DNA of 64,000 bases from Begonia masoniana (GCA_022432975.1 CM039508.1:20611779-20675778); one strand, 5' to 3'; shown: positions 1 to 11,415, counted from the stretch's first letter. Numbers and translations: made by a program. The notes: generated by a model not told the origin, from the sequence alone.

Positions 1-323
1 TTACCTATTTCGCAAAATTTTCCAGTGTAAATTCAACAACTTCCAGTTTTCTATCAAAATTCTAATGTTTCAACTAGATTCTTAAATTTAAGAAAATAAC
101 AAAAAAAAATGGTTGAAGTCTGACTCGCCCTCATAATTCCCTTGATAATTTCGTGTTATGGTAGTCCTCTAACGTCAATCCAACGTTGTTTGGACAGAAC
201 TTGGATCCTAGATCAAACTTCCCAATAAAAATCTGAATTGAAATAAAATGGTGTCATGGGTAAAAGGTTGCCGCCTAACTGTCTATATCCTCATCCACGT
301 ACTAGGATTCGATTATGAAATTT
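1..323. other. Flank of the Copia insertion, no gene seen
   Basis: This is AT-rich sequence with no long reading frame and no domain I recognise. It joins 9186 onward once the Copia element at 329-9180 is removed, because the same five bases TCTAG stand at 324-328 and 9181-9185. Confidence 0.6.
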
Positions 324-328
324 TCTAG

Positions 329-1563
329 TGAAAAATTACGATTAGTTCTGCGGTGTTACACAGGGTGTTACAAGGTGTTACGTGTGACACCGATGATAAA
401 TGCAATGATGGACAATATAAAATGCGGAAATAAATGACACAGGAGGTTGGTAACGCAGTTCGGCAACCAGCCTACGTCTGTGGGGCCACGCCCAGATATA
501 AAAACTTTTCCTTGAGTTCACAAAGTTACAAGACACTCGGACTTATACAAATAAAGACTCCCTCTAATCTTTGTCGCCGCCTCTAGCTAACTTCCCCAAC
601 GAAACAGTTTTTGCGAGATCCCCTCGACTTTAGAGCGACCTCTCCTGAGATCTAGATAACAACAAGATTCCCTCGTTGTTGGTTCCTCCCGAAACCCGTG
701 TTATGGCAAGATCCCCTCGCCCACGATCAAGAACGACAAGCTCCCCTTGTCTAAGAAACAGAACTCCTCCTGAGTTCGGATGCTGTCTCCTCCCGAGACA
801 GAGCTTCAATGAAGAACAAAAACTATTGCCTCCTGGGACACCTCCTGGAACACCAGATCGAAGTCTTCGGATGCAATACACAGCACACTCAATAAAACAA
901 TGAAATCCACAGATTAGGTCGAGTGTGCAAAACAATCACTAACTCAAACGCAGAAGCGATGAAAGTGAAAGAAAAACTGACGGCACAAGAAACGAATAAA
1001 GCTTTTCCCACGAAAATAAAAACTCCGTCATCAATCAGTTTTCACAGAGAACGAAAACCTTAAATAGTCTTGGTAACTTCCATATCTTCAATTCGTTCAG
1101 TTACCAAATCGGATTTACCGCCGCATGGAATAAGGAAACACAATCTTAACAAATTCGATTGTGTGACACCACGTGTGACACTGTAGGAAAGTTTCTATAA
1201 CTACTCGGATATTCGCCCAAAAATTCAGGAAAGCATCCCATTAATCATGGGAACTCAGAGCCCAGCAAATCATGCCAAATCTACAGCAAATCTGCTTTCC
1301 AAATAAAACTTTTCCAAAAAATAAGTGCATATACCTTTTTCAATAACTTTCCAAATAATCATGTTTCCTTATTTTTCTCTTCCACAGAATCTTCATTACT
1401 GTTGACCAGACGCCAGCCAATAAACAGAATCGATCATTGCTTGATCACCAAGTATTAAATCATCAAATTAAGAAATACTGAAATTGATATATTTTCTCCA
1501 TAAATATGAATATATTTTGCCAAAAACACAATTGCTAACATATGCAAATATTTTGCATTTACA
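329..1563 (-). repeat. 3' LTR of the Sirevirus-type element
   Basis: It matches 7946-9180 over its full 1235 bp, with TG at 329-330 and CA at 1562-1563. It contains several GGTGT/ACACC motifs (352-392, 839-852, 1161-1182). The short open frames inside it (for example around 630-935) occur identically in the other LTR and are not genes. Confidence 0.95.
352..392. promoter_or_regulatory. LTR-terminal GGTGT cluster with near-palindrome
   Basis: Three GGTGTTA copies are followed by an inverted TGTGACACC, forming an 18-nt near-palindrome (GGTGTTACGTGTGACACC) with an ACGTG core. The same cluster stands in the other LTR from about 7969. Palindromic motifs in LTRs are known for Sireviruses; a role in transcription or RNA packaging is inference. 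Confidence 0.6.
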
Positions 1564-1740
1564 ATCTCCCCCTTTGGCATTTTTTGATAAAATCAATACT
1601 TTTAAGAACTTCCCCTGAATTAACTCCCCCTGAATTGAGACTTCAATCATCATAAAACATATCACTCATAATATCATCATCAGAGAGCAGAGCATATCAC
1701 CATAAACCCATAAATCCAAAATACTCCCCCTTTTTGCCAT
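1564..1740 (-). promoter_or_regulatory. Multiple polypurine tracts at the 3' LTR
   Basis: On the plus strand the motif CTCCCCCT occurs directly next to the LTR (about 1567) and again near 1624, 1636 and 1723; on the sense strand these are AGGGGGAG. The copy abutting the LTR is the likely plus-strand primer. Several PPTs before the 3' LTR are a published hallmark of Sireviruses. Confidence 0.8.
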
Positions 1741-2744
1741 AAAAAGACAAACATGTATATAAGAGAATATCAACCTCTATAAAAGCATCATAATCACCAT
1801 AGGGAGATAGCCAAAATCAGAAATATATAATATCCAGATAAGCACCAGAATTGCCATATATAAGCGAGAGAAATGGGAGAGCTAACTGTGTATTCTAGCC
1901 GTCTTCATGTTTCATAATTTGGACAAATAAAATCAAAAGATATTGAATTTCCAACTTTGAACAGCAAAGCCGCTATTGTCCTGTTAACACCAGTTCCATG
2001 AAAAGTCAGCATCTAGAATCTCATATATATCCGTAAGTTGTGGAGCTGGAAAATCTTTTTTATAGGGCAAGATGCGTCTGACACCCCCAGTGACATCAGT
2101 TGAAACTCCTGACTTTTCAACAATTTTGATCTCTTTAACCTGTTCATTCACAGTAGTAACTTTCTTCTTTTCAAAAATATCGCCAGCAGCTTTTTAGCAG
2201 ACATTTTTCTGACAAGGTCATCAAGTATCTTATAACAACTATCTTTTCATTTTCTATCTTCGATTACCATTTGCTGATTAGTCAAAAATTCTATCTCACC
2301 TTCAAGAAACTTGATACAACAAGATAACAATGCAGAATCAGAAGGGTTTTCAGAATTAGAAATATTGTCAAAAGCTGGAACACCCTCAGGAACACCTTCC
2401 AGAACATTAACCCGATCACTTGCCAAAAGCTTGTAGCTATTCCTAATCTCCTCCATAAACCAGTATAATGAATCTTTGAAGAGTAATTTAGGTCTCTGCA
2501 AGTTGGGAAATAAACCCAATATAATAATGATGCTCCAAACTTCATTAAAAATAGACTTCTAATATTTCATGAGAATAGTCAGAATTTTGCATGTCGCATA
2601 CGGTGTTGCTCCACAGAATAATATCCAGAATGATCAAGTTCAGCAGAGGTTGAGCAATACACAATATATTGCCAAAAAAATAAAAGCAAACACCTAATGC
2701 AAGTGGCGATTTTTTTTTTTTAATAAATAAAAGCAATAATCAGC
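1741..2744 (-). other. Region between pol and the PPTs
   Basis: About 1 kb separates the end of RNase H from the PPT cluster. Some Sireviruses carry an env-like frame here. On the minus strand I see only short frames (2247-2519 and smaller) separated by stops, with no recognised domain. One short frame carries a GVPEGVP repeat encoded by paired GGTGTTCC motifs (about 2377-2400). A run of T at about 2710-2721 stands near the end of pol. It is best called non-coding or a decayed env-like region. Confidence 0.45.
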
Positions 2745-4178
2745 TTACATAACACAGAGGCCTAGGGCAGACCTCAGCTCTTCAAACCTTACACCATCCA
2801 ACGCCTTGGTAAAAATATCAGCAATTTGCTTTTCGGTGACCATATGCTCCAAATTAATAATTTTGTCTTCCACAAGAGATCGAATAAAATGGTGTCGTAT
2901 ATCAATATGTTTTGTCCGTGAATGCTGAACAAGATTTTTCAAAATATTGATAGCGCTCAAATTATCGCAGTAGAGGGTCATGACACCCTGTGTGACACCA
3001 TAGTCTTTCATCATTTGTTTCATTCAAAGAAGCTGCGTACAGCTGCTATCTGCTGCTATATACTCTGCCTCGGCTGTAGATAGAGAAATAGAATTCTGTT
3101 TCTTGCTAAACCATGACACTAAGTTGTGTCCAACATAAAAACATCCACCCGAAGTGCTTTTTCGATCATCGGAGCTTCCTGCCCAGTCAGCATCACAATA
3201 ACCCACCAGATTAGCATTAGAATCAAAAGAATACCAGATGCCATAATCAGTTGTTCCACTAACATATTTCAGAATTCGTTTAACCGACACTAGGTGTGAC
3301 TCTTTCGGATTAGCTTGAAATCGAGCGCATAAACCCACGCTATAGCAAATATCTGGTCGGCTGGCAGTAAGATATAATAGGCTTCCAATCATGCCTCTAT
3401 ATAAACGTGGATCAACAGCAATACCCTTCTCGTCTTTGGAAATTTTATCGTGTGTCCCAAGGGGTGTTCTACTCGGGCGTGCATTCTCAAGCTTAAACTT
3501 CTTCAACAAATTCTTGGCATATTTGGCTTGAGAGATAAAAATACCATTCTTTTCTTGCTGAATTTGAAGCCCAAGAAAATAAGTGAGTTCTCCAACCATA
3601 CTCATCTCGAATTCACCGGTCATTTGAGCAACAAACTCATCCACCATCGCCTGTGACACCGAGCCAAACACTATGTCGTCAACATATATTTTAGCAAGTA
3701 AAAACTGACCTTTGGCACGCCGGACAAAAAGGGTTTTATCTACTCCCCCTCGCTCATATCCCTTGGTTAATAAATATTGTGTGAGTCGTTCATACCATGC
3801 ACGAGGGGCTTGTTTGAGCCCATATAACGCCTTCTTCAACTTGTACACATACTCGGGATGATGAGGGTCTTCAAAACCCTTTGGTTGAGCAACATAAACT
3901 TCTTCATTTAGAAACCCATTGAGGAATGCACTCTTCACATCCATTTGATATAACTTGAACCGCATGACACACGCAATAGCCAATAAGAGCCGAATAGATT
4001 CCAGACGAGCAACCGGAGCGAATGTTTCATCAAAATCAATTCCTTCAATCTGAGAATACCCTTGAGCCACTAGCCGAGCTTTATTGCGAGTAATGTTGCC
4101 ATGTTCATCGGTCTTGTTCTTGAAAATCCACTTAGTACCAATAACGTTCACATCGGGAGGACACGGTACTAAGTCTCA
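2745..4178 (-). pseudogene. Copia RT-RNase H, two nonsense codons
   Basis: The frame from 4151 carries the Copia RT hallmarks: KARLVAQGY, a FAPVARLES stretch, the DVKSAFLNG segment and the catalytic YVDD (residues 156-159 of this segment). RNase H follows, with CDADWAG and STAEAEY, and ends with KHIDIRHHFI before 2745. Two stops lie where Copia proteins have Trp: TGA at 4176-4178 (before DLVPCPP) and TGA at 3024-3026 (between CTQLL and MKQM). Both are TGG-to-TGA changes in an otherwise continuous frame, so these are point nonsense mutations. The product would reverse-transcribe element RNA in cytoplasmic particles. Confidence 0.9.
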
Positions 4179-4763
4179 AACTTGATTTCGGGAGAATTGA
4201 CTAAGTTGTTCTTGCATGGTTCCTATCCAGTACTCATCTAGCAATGCTTCTTTCACATTCTTTGGCTCGATCGTTGATGTAAAGCATGCCATTTGGATCA
4301 TGTCTCGATAATTCACTCTCGGCTTATCTCTGGTTTGTATACCGTCATTCAGACCACCAATAATCTCGTATGTAGGATGATTCTTCTGAACCCGTGTAGA
4401 TGGTTGTCTGTGGCGTGTGATATCAGTTTCTACTTCATCAACAGTCTCTGTTTGATCTGGGACACCGCCTGAGACACCCTTTGTGACACCGAGTGAAACA
4501 CTAGCGCCTTCATTATTTAAAATGTGGTCTTCATCATCTTTTGGATTCTGAGTTGTGTCCAGAGAGTCGTCCACTTGAACATTTGCAGATTCGATGACAG
4601 TTCGAGTTCTTTTGTTGTAAACCCGACTATTTGTAGCATAGCCGAGAAAGATTGCCTCATCACTCTTGGGATCAAGTTTCCCCCTGTGTTCCCTGTCATT
4701 CAACTCAAAGCAGAGGCTGCCAAACGGATGAAAATAATTAAGATTCGGAGTTTTACCTTTCCA
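4176..4763 (-). pseudogene. Integrase tail (second copy) and integrase-RT linker
   Basis: This stretch shares its frame with the downstream RT, whereas gag-protease-integrase is in another frame. It repeats the integrase C-terminal motif LGYATNSR...YNKRTRTVIES, then runs into a low-complexity linker with three GGTGTC motifs (4460-4490) encoding GVTKGVSGGVP. The linker leads to the RT start region (YRDMIQMACF, KEALLDEYW). The duplication at 4535-5001 separates it from the upstream frame. Confidence 0.8.
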
Positions 4764-5001
4764 CATCTTTTGGATTCTGAGTTGTGTCCAGAGAGTCGTC
4801 CACTTGAACATTTGCAGATTCGATGACAGTTCGAGTTCTTTTGTTGTAAACCCGATAGGCACGACTATTTGTAGCATAGCCGAGAAAGATTGCCTCATCA
4901 CTCTTGGGATCAAGTTTCCCCCTGTGTTCCCTGTCATTCAACTCAAAGCAGAGGCTGCCAAACAGATGAAAATAATTAAGATTCGGAGTTTTACCTTTCC
5001 A
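4535..5001. repeat. 229-bp tandem duplication in integrase
   Basis: Copy one is 4535-4763 (229 bp). Copy two is 4764-5001 (238 bp) and has nine extra bases near 4854-4862. Because 229 is not a multiple of three, the duplication moves pol from the gag-integrase frame to the RT frame. That frame offset is exactly what separates the segment ending at 4753 from the one ending at 4176. Confidence 0.9.
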
Positions 5002-7875
5002 TATCTCATAGGGTGTCATAGAAGTTTTGCCGCGGAGATACACCCGATTAATGGTATAACAAGCTGTATTCATAGTCTCAGCCCAGAATTTTTGAGGAAC
5101 ATCTCTTTCATGTAGCATTACTCGAGTCATTTCTGCCAAAGTACGATTCTTCCTTTCAACGACTCCGTTTTGTTGAGGAGTCTTGGGTGCTGAGAATTCG
5201 TGAGCGATCCCTAGATGTTTACAGAAATCCGAGAACTCAGAGTTTTCAAACTCTCTTCCATGGTCACTGCGGATACGTATAATTTTCAAAATAACAGAGT
5301 CTTTCTCGCGTTGAAGTCGAGTACACATTGACTTGAAAACTTTGAACGTGTCGGACTTTTCTCTTAGAAACTCCACCCATGTATAGCGTGAAAAATCATC
5401 AATAGTAACGAATACGTAACGTTTTCCTCCAATACTTTCAACAGGCATCGGCCCCATTAGATCCATGTGAAGTAATTCAAGAACCCGGGTAGTTGTGGAA
5501 CCCTGTGACACCGAGTGAGACACCTTCGTTTGCTTTCCGATTTGACATGGTCTGCATAATTTATCTTCATCAAATTTTAATTCAGGAATTCCTCGAACAG
5601 CACCTTTTGAAATAAGCTTCTCCAGCATTCTGAAATTAACATGTCCCAACTTTTTATGCCATAAGATAGTATCTTCCATACTCGACCGAAGGCAGGTAGA
5701 CGAGGAATAAATAAGATAACAATTGTCCGATGATCTAACTCCTTCAATAACACAATTTTTGTTTTGATCGGATACAACACATCTTTCTCTCGTAAATTGC
5801 ACATTCAGATCTTGATCACAAAGCTGGCTAATACTGATTAGGTTGGACTTCAAACCATTTACCAATAAAACATTACTCAACTTTGGTAAACCAGGAACAT
5901 TCAACGTTCCCCTGCCAATGACATCCGATGTGACACCGTGGCCGAACGTAACTTTTCCCACGGATTCAGGTACAATATCCTTCAAGTATCTTTCTTCACC
6001 TGTCATATGTCTAGAACAGCCACTATCAAAATACCATGCATTGGTTCCGATCGCTTTTAGTGAGAGATGTGTAACATTGCACTTTAAATTTGATTTCTTC
6101 ACCCATTTCTGATAAGGGAATCTGTAGGAAGAAGTATTTCTAACAGTACCAAGTCTTAGATCCGCAAGATAGTTGAAGCATGTAGAACGAATATGACCAC
6201 GGCGTTGGCAATAATGACATACATAAACATACTTGTTACCTTTACTGCTTAAGGCATGATAGAAACTATAGGAATTTGATTTTCTGTCAGTTCTTGGCAT
6301 TCTGTTTGCAACTTGCTTTCCTTTGCAATCTTTTCCCCTATCTGACACCTGCTGTGACACCGGACTTTCTTTCACAAATTTTATCACAGAACGATTTTCC
6401 TTTACAGCAACAGTCTTTAAACCTGAACTTTCGCCTTTGAAACCCAGTCCAAACCGATTTACGCTTGATTTGCTGACATTTAAAATATCATCGAGATTAG
6501 AAGAACCTGAATTCAGCATTTTGACATTCTTCTTCACGAGGCTTATCTCATTGGTTAAATCATTAACTTCATCATGACTTGCTTTCAGCTTTGTCTCCAA
6601 ATCATCAATAACATTTTGAAGATTGTTCTTCTCATCCTTCAAATTTCTAATCTCTGTGTGTAGAAGCTGATTTACTTTAACAAGCTCGGTCCATTTCTCA
6701 TGTAGAAACTTATATTCTCCAATAAGATCTTCTTCTATGACTGGTTCTTCGTCTTCATCACTATTACTTGAAAATCCGTCTGTGACACCCTGTATAACAC
6801 TGACATTTTCTTCATGTTCTATCTTTCCATCAAGTGCCACATGGTTGCTCTGAAATTCATCTTTGTTTTCTGACTCATTCTCACTCCAGGTTGCATTCAG
6901 AGAATTCTTCTTTTTCTTCAAGGTGTTAGCACATTCTGCCTGTATGTGCCCGAATCCTTCACATTCTCTGCACTGAATCCCTTTATTCTTTAATGGTTGA
7001 TCGGACACATTAGTTTCTTCTCTCTGCTTCTTGTTGCATGAAGAACCATTTTTGAAGTGTGTGACACCCTGCTTGACACCGCGTGTATTCCTTCCGAATC
7101 GCTTCATAACTCTGCTGAAATTCTTCGAGAGCAGGGCTAGAGATTCCTCCAAGTCATCTTCATCATGCTTGCTGTAATTTTGTACCTCTGATTTTAAAGC
7201 AACTCCCTTTGCCTTTTTATTTTCGGTCTCTCCTCCAAGATTCATTTCGAAAGTTCTGAGAGATCCCATCAACTCTTCTAGCTTCATTTTAGACACATCT
7301 TTGGCTTCTTCTATGGCAGTAACTTTGTAGGCAAATCTTTGTGGCAAAGATCGGAGAGTTTTTTGAACAAGTTTTTCTTCGGAAAATGTTTCACCGAGGG
7401 CAAAAGCTTCATTTGCTATATCACATAATTTTGCATTGAACTCCCCAATGGTCTCATCTTCCTGCATCTTCAAATTCTCAAATCGAGAGGTTAACATTTG
7501 CATTTTAGACAACTTTACCATAGATGTTCCTTCATAGGTGGTTTGAAGAATTTCCCATGCTCTTTTTGCCGATTCACATGTGGAGATGAGTCTGAATTGT
7601 ATTGGATCAACACCATTGAAGATAGCATTGAGAGCTTTCGAATTACTATTTGCCAAAGCATCCTCATTTGCCGACCAATCTTCTTCCGGCTTGAGAGAAA
7701 TAACACCTTTTGCATCAGTATTCACAGGAGGATTCCAACCTGTTAAAATAGATCTCCAAGCCTTCTCATCAATAGCTTTAATAAATGCCATCATCCTTGC
7801 TTTCCAATAGGCATAATTACTCACATCCAATAATGGCGGACGCATTGTAGAACCTCCTTCTTTCATAGAATCCAT
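4753..7875 (-). pseudogene. Copia gag-protease-integrase, 1040 codons open
   Basis: The start at 7875 is the first ATG after the PBS. Residues 1-260 are the Copia gag (UBN2-type) region. Zinc knuckle 1 is CX2CX4HX4C at 302-315, and a coiled-coil-like stretch covers about 385-455. Zinc knuckle 2 is at 553-566. The aspartic protease FDSGCS is at 616-621. The pre-integrase HHCC uses H740, H745, C774 and C777. The integrase core has D805, D871 and E907, with 35 residues between the last two. The frame is open for 3.1 kb but ends early, a few codons after entering the tandem duplication, so it is not fused to RT. Nucleotide motifs GGTGTC repeat along it and encode GVKQGVT, IQGVTDG, HGVTSD and similar. 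Confidence 0.93.
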
Positions 7876-7931
7876 CGCACACGAACTAGAGTCTTGTCCC
7901 GCTGATCTCGCTTAAGAAACAGAAGCGACCC

Positions 7932-7943
7932 GCTCTGATACCA
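7932..7943 (-). other. Primer binding site (initiator tRNA-Met)
   Basis: Read on the minus strand this is TGGTATCAGAGC, complementary to the 3' end of plant initiator Met tRNA. It lies two bases inside the 5' LTR, as expected for Copia. Confidence 0.92.
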
Positions 7944-7945
7944 AT

Positions 7946-9180
7946 TGAAAAATTATGATTAGTTCTGCGGTGTCACACAGGGTGTTACAAGGTGTTACGT
8001 GTGACACCGATGATAAATGCAATGATGGACAATATAAAATGCGGAAATAAATGACACAGGAGGTTGGTAACGCAGTTCGGCAACCAGCCTACGTCTGCGG
8101 GGCCACGCCCAGATATAAAAACTTTTCCTTGAGTTCACAAAGTTACAAGACACTCGGACTTATACAAATAAAGACTCCCTCTTATCTTTGTCGCTGCCTC
8201 TAGCTAACTTCTCCAACGAAACAGTTTTTGCGAGATCCCCTTGACTTTAGAGCGACCTCTCCCGAGATTTAGATAACAACAAGATCCCCTCGTTGTTGGT
8301 TCCTCCCGAAACCCGTGTTATGGCAAGATCCCCTCGCCTACGATCAAGAACGACAAGCTCCCCTTGTCTAAGAAACAGAACTCCTCCTGAGTTCGGATGC
8401 TGTCTCCTCCCGAGACAGAGCTTCAATGAAGAACAAAAACTATTGCCTCCTGGGACACCTCCTGGAACACCAGATCGAAGTCTTCGGATGCAATACACAG
8501 CACACTCAATAAAACAATGAAATCCACAGATTAGGTCGAGTGTGCAAAACAATCACTAACTCAAACGCAGAAGCGATGAGAGTGAAAGAAAAACCGACGG
8601 CACAAGAAACGAATAAAGCTTTTCCCACGAAAATCAAAACTCCGTCATCAATCAGTTTTCACAGAGAACGAAAATCTTAAATAGTCTTGGTAACTTCCAG
8701 ATCTTCAATTCGTTCAGTTACCAAATCGGATTTACCGCCGCATGGAATAAGGAAACACAATCTTAACAAATTCGATTGTGTGACACCACATGTGACACTT
8801 TAGGAAAGTTTCTATAACTACTCGGATATTCGCCCAAAAATTCAGGAAAGCATCCCATTAATTATGGGAACTCAGAGCCCAGCAAATCATGCCAAATCTA
8901 CAGCAAATCTGCTTTCCAAATAAAACTTTTCTAAAAAATAAGTGCATATACCTTTTTCAATAACTTTCCAAATAATCATATTTCCTTATTTTTCTCTTCC
9001 ACAGAATCTTCATTACTGTTGACCAGACGCCAGCCAATAAACAGAATCGATTATTGCTTGATCACCAAGTATTAAATCATCAAATTAAGAAATACTGAAA
9101 TTGATATATTTTCTCCATAAATATGAATATATTTTGCCAAAAACACAATTGCCAACATATGCAAATATTTTGCATTTACA
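7946..9180 (-). repeat. 5' LTR of the Sirevirus-type element
   Basis: It is 1235 bp with TG/CA ends, followed by TCTAG at 9181-9185, matching 324-328. It pairs with 329-1563. Confidence 0.95.
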
Positions 9181-9185
9181 TCTAG

Positions 9186-9470
9186 CAAATCGTCTCCCAA
9201 TCATTTCTCAGACAGAACTCCAAATGTGAATCAAATTTCAAAATTAGAAGTCTGAATCTCATGAAAAGATCAAGAAAAATATGAAGAATTCTTTCATGTT
9301 TCCCGTAGTCTTCAACTCAGTAATTGTTCTGATAGAATTTTCTCTTTGGACTCTCAAGTGGGGGAATTGGGCCAAGCTAGAAAAATAAGCTTATATACCA
9401 AAACCCATTGGTTCGCCACCTCATGCAAATCAAAAATCAAATTCATGGTAGAAAATTAAATCATCAATAT
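9186..9470. other. Right flank of the Copia insertion
   Basis: This continues the sequence interrupted at 328. It is AT-rich, with no open frame or repeat recognised. Confidence 0.5.
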
Positions 9471-10010
9471 TGTCACAACCCGAAACATGTCTAATAGAGA
9501 CGTCGGGTTTTACGAACCAATCTTTAGAGAGGACCCGATCACCCAGGTCAATTTTTAGTGAAAGACTTAAATATAATTCAAAGTCATAAGTTAATTGTCG
9601 TGCAAAGGTTCACAATCTTTTAAAGAATCTTTTTCCATCTTTTTTAACAAATCTGCCAAGTCACCGACATACCCTATTTATAACCAACCAAATTATATTT
9701 TTCCTCTTTTAATTGCTGGATTATACAAGCAATTACAACCTAGGAGTCATGTAAGCACGAAATGTCTTTATGTATCACGCTTTTACAATTACCTTTACAA
9801 AAACTATGAACCAATGGTATTCATGTACATTGGACAGATCAACCTTAACTAGGCCACAGGATATTTTGGACTGATCACACATCGTGGAAACACATTTTCT
9901 AGGAACGATCACTCGAATAAGGGCAACATGGTGGACACAATCCAAAAAGTACCTTGAGGGGGTCCCACTGCCTTATCAAGGACACCGTGCCCTCTAGTTT
10001 TCCTTATCTA
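9471..10010 (+). repeat. LTR-like fragment
   Basis: It opens with TGTCACAACCCGAAAC, the TGTnACaaCCCGAAA style of many plant Gypsy LTR starts. I could not find a matching end, target duplication or second copy in the window, so the right boundary is arbitrary. Confidence 0.35.
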
Positions 10011-10832
10011 CCTAAACAAAAATAAAAAACAAAGACAGATGAAAATCTCCAAAATTTAAACGTCAATAATAGTTTAGCGGAGAATGATTAAATTAATATA
10101 TAATATCATGTACAATATGTTGTTCCTAAACCCTAAAAAACATGCAGCATTTCTGTAATGCTGTCCGTTTCCTCCTCTGCTCACTTTTTTTATTATTCTT
10201 TTCACTAATGTGTTTTTTTCCTAATTTAAGAGTCTGTTCAGTTGTATATTGGAGGTTCTCTACTAGCTGGAGAATAGTCCATCTCTGTTATGTCTACCAT
10301 GTCTGGATAGCTATCGTGAGAGCCCTCAGAAGAGGAAGTATGCCATGACTTGTTGATCAGACTCTCTTCTTCGACACCATGTTCTTTGCATGTCTCTTCT
10401 TTCCTCAGGCCGCCATTTTTACTCTGTTAATTAACATATGCATGAGGTAGGGGAAGAAGACGGAAGAGGAAGGTTCTTTGTATTTTCAGGAAATTAACCA
10501 ACCTTTGATATGGTGGTGCCGGAAGACGAAGAAGAAACTTTCACAATTTTTCTACTCTTTCCTGCATTTATATAGTCAACTTCTTATCACGTTTCTGGTC
10601 AATTCAGAAAGAAACTAGAGAAGAATTGTTTGAGCTCAAGGAAGAGCTAAAAGTATGTAAGCTTCAATTTCTTCTGTAAAAAAATACATGTAGAGCTCGC
10701 TACTGGGTTACAGTTTTTCTGATCAAACTACGCCTCACTATGATTGTTTTGGATAGTAACAATGGTGAAGAACAAAAATGGAGGAATCCTAGAGAGAGAA
10801 ATTGGTGAGAGAAAACTAAATGAGTAAAATGA
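10011..10832. other. Unassigned sequence downstream of the peptide gene
   Basis: It holds short frames only. It would include the 3' UTR of the minus-strand peptide gene that ends at 10833. No domain or repeat is recognised. Confidence 0.4.
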
Positions 10833-11311
10833 TTAATGGTGTCTTGGTCTGTGACTTCTAGGACCGTAGTAATCTTCTTGAATGCCTGGAAACCAGTGAT
10901 GTGGTTTCTTCGTAGAAACTCTTTTTTTCATTTTACCTGAACAACTTTCATCTTTGCATACAATATCTACTCCGACTCCGCCATTACTTCTTCTAATCGC
11001 AGAACTTTCATCTTCCTGTAAACCAATCAAAGAATAGAAAAATTTAAGACAGTCGAATTTACGTTGATGAACTTCATATTAAGAAACTATAATGCAAATA
11101 CTAACGTGGATTTTCTCTCCTTGATTAACTGATTTGAATAACCCTTTTTCCAAGCGAATCCCTTCCATAAAGAAGAAAAAAAAAATTAAAAAAAAAAATT
11201 CAAGGAACTGAAACTGATTTTAGTGCAATGAAACGGAAACTATCCCTTACCTCGAGCAGCAGAAAACAAGATCATTAAAAGAAGGAGAGAGGCTACTGAA
11301 GAGGATTTCAT
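10833..11311 (-). CDS. RGF/GLV/CLEL-type secreted peptide precursor (3 exons)
   Basis: Three exons give an unbroken 99-residue protein: exon 1 at 11251-11311, exon 2 at 11106-11161, exon 3 at 10833-11015. Introns begin GTAAGG and GTTAGT and end AAG and TTTACAG, and the codon phases match. Residues 1-20 (MKSSSVASLLLLMILFSAAR) are a typical cleavable signal peptide. The middle is variable and basic. The last 13 residues, DYYGPRSHRPRHH, end at the stop codon and fit the RGF/GOLVEN/CLEL mature-peptide pattern (DY....H.PRH). In that family the Tyr after Asp is sulfated by TPST, and the peptide is released in the apoplast to be perceived by RGFR/RGI receptor kinases controlling root meristem, gravitropism or lateral roots. 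A TATA-like site lies 96 bp upstream of the ATG. Family assignment rests on the C-terminus and precursor layout. The splice model is mine, and the exon 2 acceptor is the least certain point. Confidence 0.78.
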
Positions 11312-11406
11312 TTACAGTAAACCCTAAAAAAAAGAATGAAGCTTGAAAGGAGAAGATGATGAGAATATGGAAGTTTTTAACGATTGAAGAAGCTCGGAAA
11401 CGGGAG

Positions 11407-11415
11407 CTTAAATAG
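11407..11415 (-). promoter_or_regulatory. TATA-like box of the peptide gene
   Basis: On the minus strand it reads CTATTTAAG, about 96 bp before the ATG at 11311, a normal plant TATA distance allowing a short 5' UTR. A pyrimidine tract on the plus strand (about 11485-11525; GA-rich on the gene strand) lies just upstream. Confidence 0.55.

Larger units (their letters stand above)
329..9180 (-). mobile_element. Sirevirus-type Copia LTR retrotransposon, coding-defective
   Basis: Two 1235-bp direct repeats (329-1563 and 7946-9180), each starting TG and ending CA, bound an 8852-bp element flanked by the 5-bp target duplication TCTAG (324-328, 9181-9185). The PBS lies beside the right LTR and the polypurine tracts beside the left, so it reads on the minus strand: LTR, gag, protease, integrase, RT, RNase H, post-pol region, LTR. 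That domain order is Copia. The long gag with a coiled coil, the two zinc knuckles and the several PPTs fit the Sirevirus (SIRE/Maximus) branch. By eye the LTRs differ at about 23 positions with no indels (about 2%), so insertion was fairly recent. It cannot make an intact polyprotein as written: a 229-bp duplication and two TGA codons interrupt pol. Confidence 0.93.

Noticed and set aside
630..935. Overlapping plus and minus frames in the LTR, repeated at 8247-8552
   Set aside because: They lie wholly inside both LTR copies, overlap on opposite strands and match no domain.
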